A program made the position numbers and the translations under genes. The notes under the pieces were generated by a model, which saw nothing but the letters and a program-made list of their open reading frames with translations, did no database searches and was not told the origin of the DNA. Positions 21,327 to 31,362 of a stretch of DNA of 64,000 nucleotides are shown in pieces. The stretch lies in NCBI RefSeq assembly GCF_000143415.4, contig NW_003314275.1, positions 751,980 to 815,979 of the forward strand, read 5' to 3'. Source of the DNA: Selaginella moellendorffii. Lineage: Eukaryota > Streptophyta > Lycopodiopsida > Selaginellales > Selaginellaceae. The first letter of the stretch is position 1; the number at the start of each line of letters is the position of its first letter.

Positions 21327-23722
21327 AGGGAACGAGAAGAGAAAAGAGTTCCTTCGTCTTTAGGGGCTTTGGGAGGGATTCTTTCTTTTTCCTTTCCATG
21401 GTAGGAAACAGGCAGAGCAGAGACGACCATTGTCTGTGAGTAGCTGTTGGAAATCCAGAGGGGAAGTTTCGGAAACGTGCTTTGTGCATTAGATGGCCAA
21501 CTTCTCTCACTTTCATCACGAACACTTTGCCGCAGCGGAAGTGTAAGAAGAGAAAAAAAAAAGCGGGTCTCTTTCTCTTTTCTCTTCCACTCTGGCTTGG
21601 GAGCAGCGTTTTGTCACTTGATGCTTCAATACCATACTCGCGCAAAGGGGTTTAATTCTCGTGCGACGTTTCATTCAAGGATCAAAATCAGTCAGGAAGT
21701 CAGGAGGGGTCGCTGTTAGAAATGCCTTGAATGCCAAGAGGTGAAAATGAGATACTGGGGATTTTAAGCTCTCTCAATTCAATCACTTGAGTTACTACTG
21801 ACCTGTCACAATATTCCCATCATTGGTTGCAAGGATTTGCCTTGCTACTTGTACTGTTACCTAGTGTTTTGTTTAGACATGTAGCTGTACCTCACAGGAG
21901 TTTAAATCCAAATGCTTCTGCATTAATAATGTCTATAACATGTCATGTTGTGCCTAGCCTAAGTAGTGCTATTTTCCTTCCTTTTTCTCCCTTTTGTTTC
22001 CCCATTTCTTAAAATACCCAGTGTCCTGTCTAGAAACATGCTTTGCTTCACATGACAATTCCTCAAGATTCCATGACAAGAAGTTGAATCCAAGCAATGT
22101 TCCCTAGAACCACAAAGTTGCGTCTATTGCTGATGTAATGTGCTGCTTGTGATTCTTATTTCCATCTTATTTCTAGGGGGACACAAGATCAGATATGCCT
22201 TTTGACCAATCCAATGTTTATGACTTTGCTCACATCACCGCACATACACAAATCACCCCTCAAGAGCAAGAAATCTATTTGCTGCTGCCATGCCTGCCAA
22301 ATCCAGTAGAAAATTCAAGAGAAATTTCAGGCTGAATGGATATCCAGCTTTAGTCCAGCACAGACCAAGCCTTACCAGCATCTGCTGCAATTTGCAGATC
22401 TTTTTTTTCTTCTCTCAAGCATGATCAAGCAAGATCTTGAGAGAGGAGGTGACTGCAATTGCATTCTCTTGGTTGGTGAGCATAGGATATCAGAAATTCA
22501 ATTGCAGTCTGCTGCATGCAGCCAGCCATGTGTTTGCGTGCACCTAAAAGCCTGAACTTTTTCCAGATGATTGGTTTGGTGATTGGTGTCCTCCTTTGAA
22601 CAAACTTTCAGTACTCTTTTCTTTCTTCTGCCGCGCAGTTCTTTTTTACTCATTTTTTTTCCCGCTAGGGAATACTTGCTCTTGTGAAACTGGAGGTGGT
22701 GGATCAATCAGTCAAGAACAGTGGTCACATTGAGGTTGATCTTTGGATTGGAGGTCACACAAGAGACAAAGGGGGCTGTTCCTCTCCCCCTCACAATCAC
22801 AGTTGCCAAATCCTGGAATGTATTTAGACAGGACAGGGTTTGAATCAGAAACATGTTATGTTAGCCTCACTCAAAACATGTCTCCTGACAAATCACTCAA
22901 AAACTATTCCGCTCTTTTTTATATTTTCTCTCTTTTATTTCGTTTTCATCACTTATATTATTTTTCCACACATAAAATAAAAGGCATTCTCAGGTGTGGA
23001 ATTGGTTTTTGCCCATTTTCAAATCTAGGCCATTGGATCAAGCCGGCCGACGGTCCGGATCTCGTCCCAACCCACCTGACTTCCCGTGCCCGTTGACCAC
23101 CCAATCCGCGCCGTCGGATCGCCAAGTACACGGCGGATTCACGTGCTACGTGTCTCATTTCTACTGCCGCTTAGCTCCAGTGGCACTGTGGATCGTTGGA
23201 TGGTCCACGCCACAAAAACAAAGGCATGAGCTGTGAAAACATTGGTTTCTTTTTATTCTTCTTTTTTGTGTGGGGGAGGAGCGAGCGAGCGAGCCACTGC
23301 CATCAAGGCCGATCGCAAACAAAGGAGAGAGGAAATTTTTCTAGATGGCGCGGGAGAAAGGAGAGAAAAGGAATGTAGCAGCTTTCCAGTGTCGATCCAT
23401 GGAGTTTTTTTTCTCCTCCTTTTCCAGAGTGGTCTCTTGATGGTTCCATCCCATAGGCGCCTTCCATTTGTTTTCTTTCGCTCCACTGTTTGGGATTTTT
23501 TTGTGATCGCCCACTACTCATCCTCGATTTGTTCTCGTTTTTTTTTTCTTGTGGGTTCCCTCAAAAGCTGGAATTGTCACCGCCCACCAGATGGATCATC
23601 CCAGCAGATGAGGATCCAGTTCTCCTCATTCCTCCATCTTAGTTTTAAGCTCTTTCTTCCACCAAAGATCATTAACAAGGTTAGGTAGTGTTCTTCCAGT
23701 GATCGAATCCACGCGAGGGAGA
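21327..23722. other. Long intergenic region upstream of the VAN3-binding-like gene
   Basis: I see no coding region in these 2.4 kb. 21800-22900 is pyrimidine/purine mixed with no repeat I recognise. 22980-23200 is more GC-rich and holds regulatory-type motifs; 23240-23700 is pyrimidine-rich on the plus strand, which suggests a 5' leader. Confidence 0.5.
23094..23154. promoter_or_regulatory. W-box and G-box/ABRE cluster
   Basis: TTGACC (23094-23099, W-box), CACGTG (23140-23145, G-box) and ACGTGTC (23148-23154, ABRE-like) lie within 61 bp, ~570 bp upstream of the VAN3-binding-like start codon. These motifs are bound by WRKY and bZIP factors in other plants. Function here is inference. Confidence 0.4.
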
Positions 23723-25638
23723 ATGAAGAGCAGCCCGGAACGCATCCAAGGTAGTGGCTTCCACCACAGCTTTGCATCCAAGTCCTCGGATTTCAAGGGC
23801 AGCTTCCTCCACCTGGAGAACATCCAGGAGGATTCGGCCGTGAGCTTTCCATCGCCAACCCCGGGATTCCCCGAGCCGGAGACGCCGCAAGAGCCCCTCG
23901 AATTCCTCTCGAGGTCGTGGAGCATTTCGGCGTTTGAGGTGTCCAAAGCTCGAGCGGCATCGCAAACTTCCATCGCGACGCCGCCGCCGCCGCTGCCGTC
24001 GGCGCAGGATGATTGCTCCACCACGATCTCTTCCTCGCAAGAATCCAACTTGGAAGGAGCGCCTTTCGTGTTCGCTCCCTCGATGACTTCGCAGATGGTC
24101 ATGGACAGGATAATGGTGAGAGTTTTTAAAGCTTTTCTCTTTGTGTTCATACGTGTTCTTCGCAGGAACACTCCTTGTTCACAACTCCCCGGAGGAATTC
24201 CCACAGCAGTGGACCATTGATTTTCCACCAAAACAGCGGCATTCTGGCCGCCAGCCCTCCGCCATCGCCCAAGCAATTCACAGACGATCACCTCCATCCC
24301 CACCACCAGGTAAAGAACTTTGGCAAGCTTTCTCATCGAGCAAGAACGAATAAAATCTCTTTTTTCCCTTGTTGGTCGCTTGGATTTGCGTCGCTCTTCT
24401 CTCCAGCCCACTGCCGCCTCCAAATCATCCCATCAGCTTCGCGGGAGATCATCCGTGGGACGATGGTTTAAAGACATGAAAGAGCGAAAGAAAGAGCTCA
24501 GCCGAGCACATAACGCTCAAGTCCACGCCGCGGTTTCTATGGCCGGAGTTGCAGCGGCGGTGGCGGCAGTGGCAGCGGCTACAGCGGCGGCGGCGACACC
24601 ATCGCCATCGCCATCGCCATCTCCGTTTTCTCCAGCGCTGGACGATCCTTCCTCGTCGTCCAAGACGACGAGCTTGGCTGTCGCTTCCGCGGCCTCGCTT
24701 GTCGCGGCACAGTGCGTGGATCTGGCCGAGAGCTTGGGAGCCGATCACGATCACATCACTCACGTTGTCAGCTCCGCCGTGAACGTGAAAACAGCGGGAG
24801 ATATCATGACGCTTACTGCCGCGGCAGCCACTGGTAAGCTCTAAGTTCTGTCAAAGTTTCATCGAGTTCTTGCGTGGTTTCTTCGTGTTCTTACTTTGTT
24901 TGATCTTTTGATCTAGCTCTGCGTGGAGCCGCGACTCTCAAGGCTCGGACGCTCAAGGACGCAAAGAGCCATGCAACCGTGACTCCCTACGACAAACACG
25001 CCTTACATTTTAACAGTGGCGACCTGGGATCCGAGGATGGCGAGGCCGAGAGCTACACGCAAGAGGTTCTTAACAGAGGATGCGAGTTTCTCAAGCGTTC
25101 CAAGAAAGGTAGCGGAGAAAAAATCGATCTCTTTAATTGACTCCTTGTTGTAGGCGAGCTACATTGGAGAACTGTGTCAGTGTATAGTGATCCCAACAAT
25201 GGCCAGGTTTGTGAACATTGCTTTAGGAAATTCTAGTTTATGTTCTCATGGTCTTTGATCCATCACGCAGGTAATTGTCAAGATCCAAAGCAAGCATATG
25301 GGACTAAGGAAGAAACGAAAAGGTTCGTTTGTTTTTCATTTCTCCTTGACCAAGGTGGCATTTTGATGCGAAGTTCTCTCTGTTTGATCTAAACAGGCAT
25401 TGTTCTCGACGTGGATGCTAACATTCCCGCATGGCCGGGACGATCGCTGCTCGACAACGGCGAGCAGCGGCGATACTTCGGATTGAAAACCGCGACTGGA
25501 ATGCTCGAGTTCGAGTGTAAGTCAGAGTACGAACACCGGCTATGGACACAAGGCATAGCTCATTTACTCCATCTCTCCAGCCAACATTCTGTGGCACTCA
25601 CCACAACTTCCACACAATCATCGACTAAAAGGCCATAG
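23723..25638 (+). CDS. VAN3-binding / FORKED1-like protein (DUF828 + plant PH domain)
   Basis: Seven exons (23723-24115, 24166-24309, 24407-24833, 24917-25108, 25154-25206, 25271-25322, 25397-25638) encode 500 residues in frame. The auxin-canalisation domain DUF828 begins with [16 protein letters not shown] (~68-83) and continues with [27 protein letters not shown] (core SVGRW...[12 protein letters not shown]) and an Ala-rich helix, then [11 protein letters not shown] and [14 protein letters not shown]. The C-terminal plant PH domain (~386-485) starts [11 protein letters not shown] and ends with [15 protein letters not shown]. Members bind the ARF-GAP VAN3/SFC at the trans-Golgi network and steer auxin-carrier traffic during vein patterning. 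The start was set at ATG 23723 because the upstream in-frame extension has no ATG. Broken copies of its last exons lie at 26440-26655 and 29840-30115. Confidence 0.9.
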
Positions 25639-25779
25639 CCAGGCCAAAGAAAAAAAGAAGATAGAATGAATATAGTTCTATTTGTTCTCGAGCTGGGAGC
25701 TATGGAGCCAATTCAACACACAAGAAAGCAAAGAAGTGTATAGCAAAGAGAAGAAGAAACTTCTTTCTTTCTAGTAGTA

Positions 25780-26655
25780 CGGAAGAGTAGCACTTTGCTG
25801 CGTTAGGGAATCGAATGCGACGGGAAAATGCGATTGCTAATCGATTTCTTTCTGGATTCCAAGCTCGATTTCTTTGTTTTTTGAGCTCAACCTCTTCGCG
25901 TGGAGCGGAGGAGCGTTTTGCTGGGCGCTGGGACGCTGCTGGCGTCTGGAGTGCTGCAAATTTCGAGCCGGCATTTGCAGACGTGAAGATAGCTTTGATG
26001 AATGCGGAGGCGACTCGAATTCCATGCCATGGTTTTTTTCCTCGATTGCTGTTTGCTTTTATATTTGCATTCAAGAAAACAGATCTTTCATTCTCTTGGA
26101 GCTCCTCTTCTCTTTCTCCTCGTTGTTTGTAAGTTCTCTCTCACGTAAAATTGCCTCCCCAGGAGCTTTCAGAGGACAGACAACTGGGACTGGTGGAAAA
26201 GTAACATGTTTTCAGTGCCGGTTCGGCTTGACCATCACAGAGTCTTTCAAAATGTCAATCCACAGTGTTAATCGCAAGGAGCAAGAGAAAGATTTTAGTC
26301 ACAGCATTGTGAACTGGCTGAAAAGCTGGATTCGTGGCTTTCCCCGTCACTAAGATGCAATGCAGTGAGCTTTTGTTTTGTAGGTATCATAACAGTTCTC
26401 TCCTTTTCGTAGACCGAGAACCTCCCACTCGAGAAAAGAAAAGGTTCGTTACTTTCTTTTCTCCTCCATCGCCATGTTCAAGAGAAGTTTTCTTTCTCCG
26501 TTCTCGTCGACGTGGATGCTAACATTCCACGATCACTGCTCGACGATGGCGAGGAGATGGAGTAAATGAGCTTATGCCTTGCGCCAAGTGCTTGTACTCT
26601 GACTTACACTCAGACTCGAGCATTCAGTCGCGGTTTTCAATCCAAAATATCGCCA
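25780..26655 (+). pseudogene. Chimeric pseudogene: lumen-protein gene 5' part joined to VAN3-binding-like 3' part
   Basis: 25805-26030 copies exon 1 of the thylakoid-lumen gene at 31363 (same GGAGCGGAGGAG...TTTTGCTGGGCGCTGGGACG core, with frameshifts). 26171-26440 copies its exons 2-4. At ~26440 the sequence changes to the last two exons of the VAN3-binding-like gene (GAAAAGAAAAGGTTCG, then CTCGACGTGGATGCTAACAT). Two internal stretches, 26215-26350 and 26561-26654, are inverted relative to the parent genes. No open frame survives. Confidence 0.72.
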
Positions 26656-27505
26656 TGCAAGTGTAAAGCCAATCCACTTTTTGATAGTAAACCATGGTAC
26701 TTATACATTAGCTTAGTAAAACAACGATGAGCTAGGGTTTAACAGAGTACCATTGGATATTAGCCTACCAGCGCCAAGCAAATTCAGTTTCTTTTTTATT
26801 CTTTCTAACAGACTGCAATCAAACTCAAGCCAAACTGTTGCAATAGCGAGACAACGTCTTTTCTTGCACTAAAAAACCATTCTCTTTAGCATTGTTTACT
26901 TTCCCATTGCTTATCTGCAACCTAGGGTGGCCACCTAGAATAAATCTCTGGATATGGGTGCGTTCAAAACAATTCAAAAACAAAACAATCTCTACCCAAA
27001 ATTTATCCATATGAAACTTTATATGTATTATACTTCTATAGGTATTCACACCCTTACAGTACACCTATCTGAACCCTAAAAAAGAGTAGCCACTGTGATC
27101 TGTCACGCCCTGAAACTAGCACACCCAGCCATCGTAACTCTAGCCTGTGGAATTCACCTGGAATTTCTATAGCTTCTTCTTTCCCGCACTGTCCCAAGTC
27201 TCGCCCAGATCATGATCATCCTCCCAGACAGTGACCGTACAGTAACCAAACGGATGCCAATAGTCAAACGACCGGCGATCACGGGAATTCACATTTTCCA
27301 AAAAGTCTCTTACCTCACAGCTATTGCAAGGGATTCAATCGATTCGTGCCCGCCAGAGCGCCGCAGAAGCCTGGGAAGCATGCACTAGACAAAAATTATG
27401 AAACCAACTCTGCGATCACTTGAAAACATGTTGCTTTGAACAACGTTCCACCATGTTGTCTGTAAAATTCCACTATACCTACAGAGGACAAAGAACAGTG
27501 GAGCT
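26656..27505. other. Intergenic, no gene recognised; possible LTR fragment
   Basis: AT-rich to 27085. From ~27100 the sequence TGTCACGCCCTGAAACTAGC resembles the 5' end of many plant Ty3/gypsy LTRs (TGTCAC-start), but I cannot find its other end or a target duplication. Confidence 0.35.
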
Positions 27506-27573
27506 CTAAGAGCCACCTGCCGCGAGCTCCGCGGGCGCCATGCAGCAAAGCGCTAGCCCCCCAATCTTCGCCA
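27506..27573 (-). pseudogene. Fragment of the lumen-protein gene 5' end
   Basis: Minus strand reads MAKIGGLALCCMAPAELA, close to the first residues of the intact gene at 31363 (MAKNGGALPLCCMAPAELA). Nothing downstream continues the match. Confidence 0.6.
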
Positions 27574-28080
27574 TGGAAGAAAGTAACTCTGAACTGTAAC
27601 CTGTGATTGCAGCCTTCTGAATTCGTCTAATACTTTGTACCTTGAACCCATGTCCAAGAGTACGATCATGGTGGCTGATGGGTTTGCAGTATGAGTTTGG
27701 GTGGCTTTGCTGGACAATCTCATCAGCATCGAGCTGAGTGTGTTTTGTTTTTGGCCTCAGGATTCTTGTATGTTGCAAGTATACGAAACAGAAAACGAAA
27801 CAACTATCTTGGAGAATTTGGTTCAGCTGGAGCTCTTACCATCAAAGGACCACGGTAGAAAAGCAACAAAGGAGACGAAGAAGAAGAAACCAACAGACTA
27901 CCTGGTAGCCACGCTTTACCTGCAGGTATTTATTGATGCTAGAAGATCCTACCAGCGTTCCGAGCACACTCAAAGCATAGGTCCCTCTTACCTTAACTGT
28001 CCCAATTTTTATTTGTAAGACTTCTCTTTCATACACTTAGGGGTGTAGGAGTAGTAAACATAGCAAACAAAGTCCTAATT
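27574..28080. other. Spacer with no recognised gene
   Basis: Contains a few short open frames without recognisable domains; nothing I can support as a gene. Confidence 0.4.
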
Positions 28081-29155
28081 ACTCGTTACTCCAGATAATC
28101 GAGGAGGATGGCATTATTTCATCAAGATGTCTCATGTTTCAGAAATCAGGTAACTTTGACTAATGATCCGGACAAAGATATTGGTGCTTGGGGGACTAAA
28201 CTTGTTGATCTTAGTCATTGCAAGTGATCCGTCTCAAAATTTATAAAATTAAAGCAAAAACATTTTTTTTTAAAAATCAAAAAGTGTTTCTTTTTGCTTC
28301 CACCAGCGCATGAAATTATATTGAAGCACTGTTCTGGCCAGGGATAATCCAATCCTTGGCTCCTCGTCCAAAGAGATTGCATTTGGCGAAAGTACTGTAA
28401 ATATAGTTGATGCCCAAAACAGTGACTTCGGTCATCTATGAGGCCTTTCCACTGCTTGCAAATTGATTTTACGTGGGTGTTTAGAAACACTGCTGGCAAA
28501 CGCACCAATATGTTTGGGCACAACGGCAAGAGCTTCATTGTCTTGAATTCCCTCACTAGGGCCTCTCACGAGGGATCTCAAGGTCCTGCCACCCTTTCTT
28601 GTTCTTGTTACCCTTGATCCCCACGTCTGTGACCATGCACGCATCCAGGCAGCGCTATTGCATTTGCGTTTCGATTATGCGTGTAGTCTACTTATACGAT
28701 TCGAGTGTGGAAAAGGTGGCGCCGCCTGAAAGCATGGATGTATGGGCGATCGACAACAAGGTTCACTTCTATTGTCGCCATGATGCTACCAGGGAGTTTT
28801 GTGCCTGGAAACTTTAAGCTGGTCTACAAAGTGGACGATCCACGGGTATAATATGCAAAGCCTATGTCCAGCATTAGATATTTTCAATGTCTTTGTGAAA
28901 GACTCCACATATCATCTCTCGAGGCTGGACGCTGCATCGGGAGGCTTTGTCGAGGAAACTAGTGTGCCTCAAAATGTGAAAGAAGGCTTGTCTCATGCTC
29001 CATCTTGCTGCTACAAGGACACGATTGTGGTTGCCGGTCCCAAAACATTAGCAGTGCTGGAGTGCAAGACCAAATCTTGGAGCACTCATGAAAACCAAAA
29101 CGGTTCAAAGTTTGATTTCTTGCTTCCATTTGAGTTGTCTGATCCTTCTCAATGA
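28081..29155 (+). pseudogene. F-box pseudogene with inverted N-terminal segment
   Basis: This is a decayed copy of the F-box gene at 30235-31251. Its first codons (LLQ-I-IEE, 28085-28107) are on the plus strand. The following ~70 codons (VRLPAVFLNTHVKSICKQWK...FNIISCAGG) lie at 28300-28509 on the minus strand. The plus strand then resumes at 28510 with MFG-like sequence and carries the rest (MHASRQRYCICVSIMRVVYLYDSS; KDSTYHLSRLDAASGGFVEET; SCCYKDTIVVAGPKTLAVLECKTKSWS) to a stop at 29155. About 190 bp of other sequence (28110-28299) sits at the left breakpoint. A stop follows CAWKL at ~28817. Confidence 0.78.
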
Positions 29156-29176
29156 AAGACAATTCGCTAACATCTA

Positions 29177-29204
29177 TCTATATATATATATATATATATA
29201 TATA
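29177..29204. repeat. (TA)n microsatellite
   Basis: A run of about 12 TA units just after the F-box pseudogene. Confidence 0.9.
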
Positions 29205-29640
29205 ACGATAAGACGAGGGGCTTGAGGCCGTCTGGTCGCAGACATGGTCATGGGAAATTTTGTTGATGTTGCTGTTGGCCAATGGGAGAGCGAGAGGATT
29301 GGGTGGAGCAGAATTTTGACCGGAGAGGGCGGCGAGGGTGCTGGGTAGATTGCATGGCAGGGCTTTGAGGGAGTGATTGTTTTTATGGTGCTATCACGAG
29401 ACCAGGCACGGCAAGGAGCTTGCTGGCCGTAAGACGTAAAGGTGTGTCATTTTTCTTTGTAAAAGGTGCTGTGGATGTTTTGCTCGCGCTCCATTTGTCT
29501 CCATCTTTATCGTAATTTGCCAAGCAAGAACATGAAAACTATCACATGGCAAGGAAATGGAATACACGAGAGAGTTATCATTACATAAGAGTAGAGTGGA
29601 CCTCAGGTACATGCTTTTGGTAAAAAATTGACGTTTCTGT
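29205..29640. other. Spacer with no recognised gene
   Basis: No coding or RNA signal recognised between the microsatellite and the second chimeric pseudogene. Confidence 0.4.
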
Positions 29641-29649
29641 GATTGTGTG

Positions 29650-30120
29650 TGTGGTTCTCAGCCTGTGAATAAAACTTTTCTATTCTTTCCTTGATTTTGG
29701 TCTGCGATTAACACTGTGGATCACTGGAAAATCCTCGGGACATTTTTGGAAGAGTCTAGATGATGCTCAAGGCGAACCGGCATTAGACACGGTACGATGA
29801 TTCAATGCAGTGAGCTTTTGTTTTGTTCTCCGGATCGATACACTCTGAGCATATGGGACTAAGGAAGAAAGAAAAGATTCGTTACTTTCTTTTTATCCTC
29901 ATCAAGGTGGCATTGAAGAGAAGTTTTCTGTCTTAAACAGACATTGTTCTCGACGTGGATGTAACATTCCCGCGTGGCCTGGACAATTTTGGATTGAAAA
30001 CCGCAACTGGAATGCTTTGGTCTGCGAGTATGAGCACAGGCTATGGACGCAGGGCATAGCTCGTTTACTCCATCTCTCCAGCCAACGGCACTGACCACAA
30101 CTTCCACACAATCATCCATG
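29650..30120 (+). pseudogene. Second chimeric pseudogene: lumen-protein exons 2-4 joined to VAN3-binding-like 3' exons
   Basis: 29740-29800 matches exon 3 of the lumen gene (GACATTTTTGGAAGAGTCTA, then GATGCTCAAGGCGAACCGGC). 29800-29850 matches its next intron and the start of exon 4 (CTCCGGATCGATAC). From 29850 the sequence is the VAN3-binding-like gene: CATATGGGACTAAGGAAG, CTCGACGTGGATG, GGATTGAAAACCGCAACTGG, CTATGGACGCAGGGCATAGC. The joint differs from that of the first chimera. No open frame is kept. Confidence 0.7.
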
Positions 30121-30234
30121 TCAGGTGGTAGATGACAAAACTGAGCCGATTCGAAACCTTAAAAAGTAGAAGATAAAATGAATATATGGCTTCTTTATGC
30201 TCAAGACGTGAACGCCATTGTTTTGTTTTCTTAT

Positions 30235-31251
30235 TCATTGACAAGAATCAAACAACGATGGTTCAAATAGAAGCAAGCACTCAAAATTGGAAACGTTTTG
30301 GTTTTCATGTTTGCTCCAAGATCTGGTTTTGCAATCCAGCACTGCCAATGTTTTGGGACCGGCAACCACAATCGTATCCTTGTAGCAGCAAGATGGAGCA
30401 TGAGACAAGCCTTCTGTCACATTTAAACTAGTTTCCTTCACAAAGCCTTTAGATGCAACATCCAGCCTCGAGAGATGATACGTAGAGTCTTTCACAACGA
30501 CTTTGAAGAAATCCAGCGCTGGGGATACAAGAAAATCTTCCCAAGGCGTATCATACCCATCGATTGTCCACTCTGTAGACCAGCTCAAATTTTCCAGATC
30601 CAGGCACAAAACTCCCAGGCGACTGGTATCAACATCATTGAGTCTTAGACAATAGTAATACACCTTGCTGTTGATAGCCCTTGCATAGCAATGTTGCGTC
30701 CATCCTTCTATCCATCCTTCTGGCAGTGCCACCTCTTTCCAAATCCCTACACTCGAATCGTATAAGTAGATTACACGCATAAATGCAAGGCAAATCCAAT
30801 AGCGCTGCCTGGATGCGTGCATGGCCATGACGGACGTAGAGAGCATGGGCGGTGACGAAGGCGGCGGTGGGAGGACCTGGAGATCCCCAGTGAGGGGATT
30901 CATGACAACGTAGCTCCTCATGCTGCACCCAAACATTAGACCACCAGCGCATGAAATAAGATTGAAGTCAAGTTCTGGCGGGGGGTCTACCATAATCCAA
31001 TCTTTGGCTCCTCCTTGTCCGAAGGGATTGCACTTGGCAAGGCTACTACCAGAAATATAGTTGAGGCCCAAAAGAATGGGGGGACTTCGCTCACCACCAG
31101 AGTGGTATTTGTGGTGGAGAGACTTAAACCGAGGTGACTCTATGAGATCTTTCCACTGCTTGCAAACAGACTTTACGTGGGTGTGTAGAAACGCTGCTGG
31201 CAAACGCACCAATACCTCCTCCTCGATTACCTGGAGTAACGAATGGTCCAT
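30235..31251 (-). CDS. F-box protein, probable SCF substrate adaptor
   Basis: One exon of 338 residues starts at ATG 31251. The N-terminal F-box (LVRLPAAFLHTHVKSVCKQWKDLI core: VRLPA...VKSVCKQW, ~13-38) should bind SKP1. It is followed by a predicted propeller-type region with F-box-associated features (FNLISCAGGLMFG, SYVVMNPLTGDLQVLPPPP, RVIYLYDSSVGIWKEVALPEGW, LSWSTEWTIDGYD, DSTYHLSRLDV). The substrate is unknown. TTTATAAAAAG on the minus strand at ~31290-31300 is a likely TATA box ~45 bp upstream. A broken, partly inverted copy lies at 28081-29155. Its start codon is only ~110 bp from the divergent lumen-protein gene, so the two may share a promoter region. Confidence 0.82.
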   Translation of the reverse strand: MDHSLLQVIEEEVLVRLPAAFLHTHVKSVCKQWKDLIESPRFKSLHHKYHSGGERSPPILLGLNYISGSSLAKCNPFGQGGAKDWIMVDPPPELDFNLISCAGGLMFGCSMRSYVVMNPLTGDLQVLPPPPSSPPMLSTSVMAMHASRQRYWICLAFMRVIYLYDSSVGIWKEVALPEGWIEGWTQHCYARAINSKVYYYCLRLNDVDTSRLGVLCLDLENLSWSTEWTIDGYDTPWEDFLVSPALDFFKVVVKDSTYHLSRLDVASKGFVKETSLNVTEGLSHAPSCCYKDTIVVAGPKTLAVLDCKTRSWSKHENQNVSNFECLLLFEPSLFDSCQ

Positions 31252-31362
31252 TACTACAAAACTGTTTGCCCTAAGTATACACAAGTGCCCTTTTTATAAA
31301 GAAAAATGGAAAAGGTTAATAGAAAGGTAAAAGGCAACATTGTTAAAGAAGGATAGACTTCC

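Noticed and set aside
23933-24040. Minus-strand Arg-rich frame opposite VAN3-binding-like exon 1
   Set aside because: Shadow of the Pro/Ser-rich coding frame on the plus strand.
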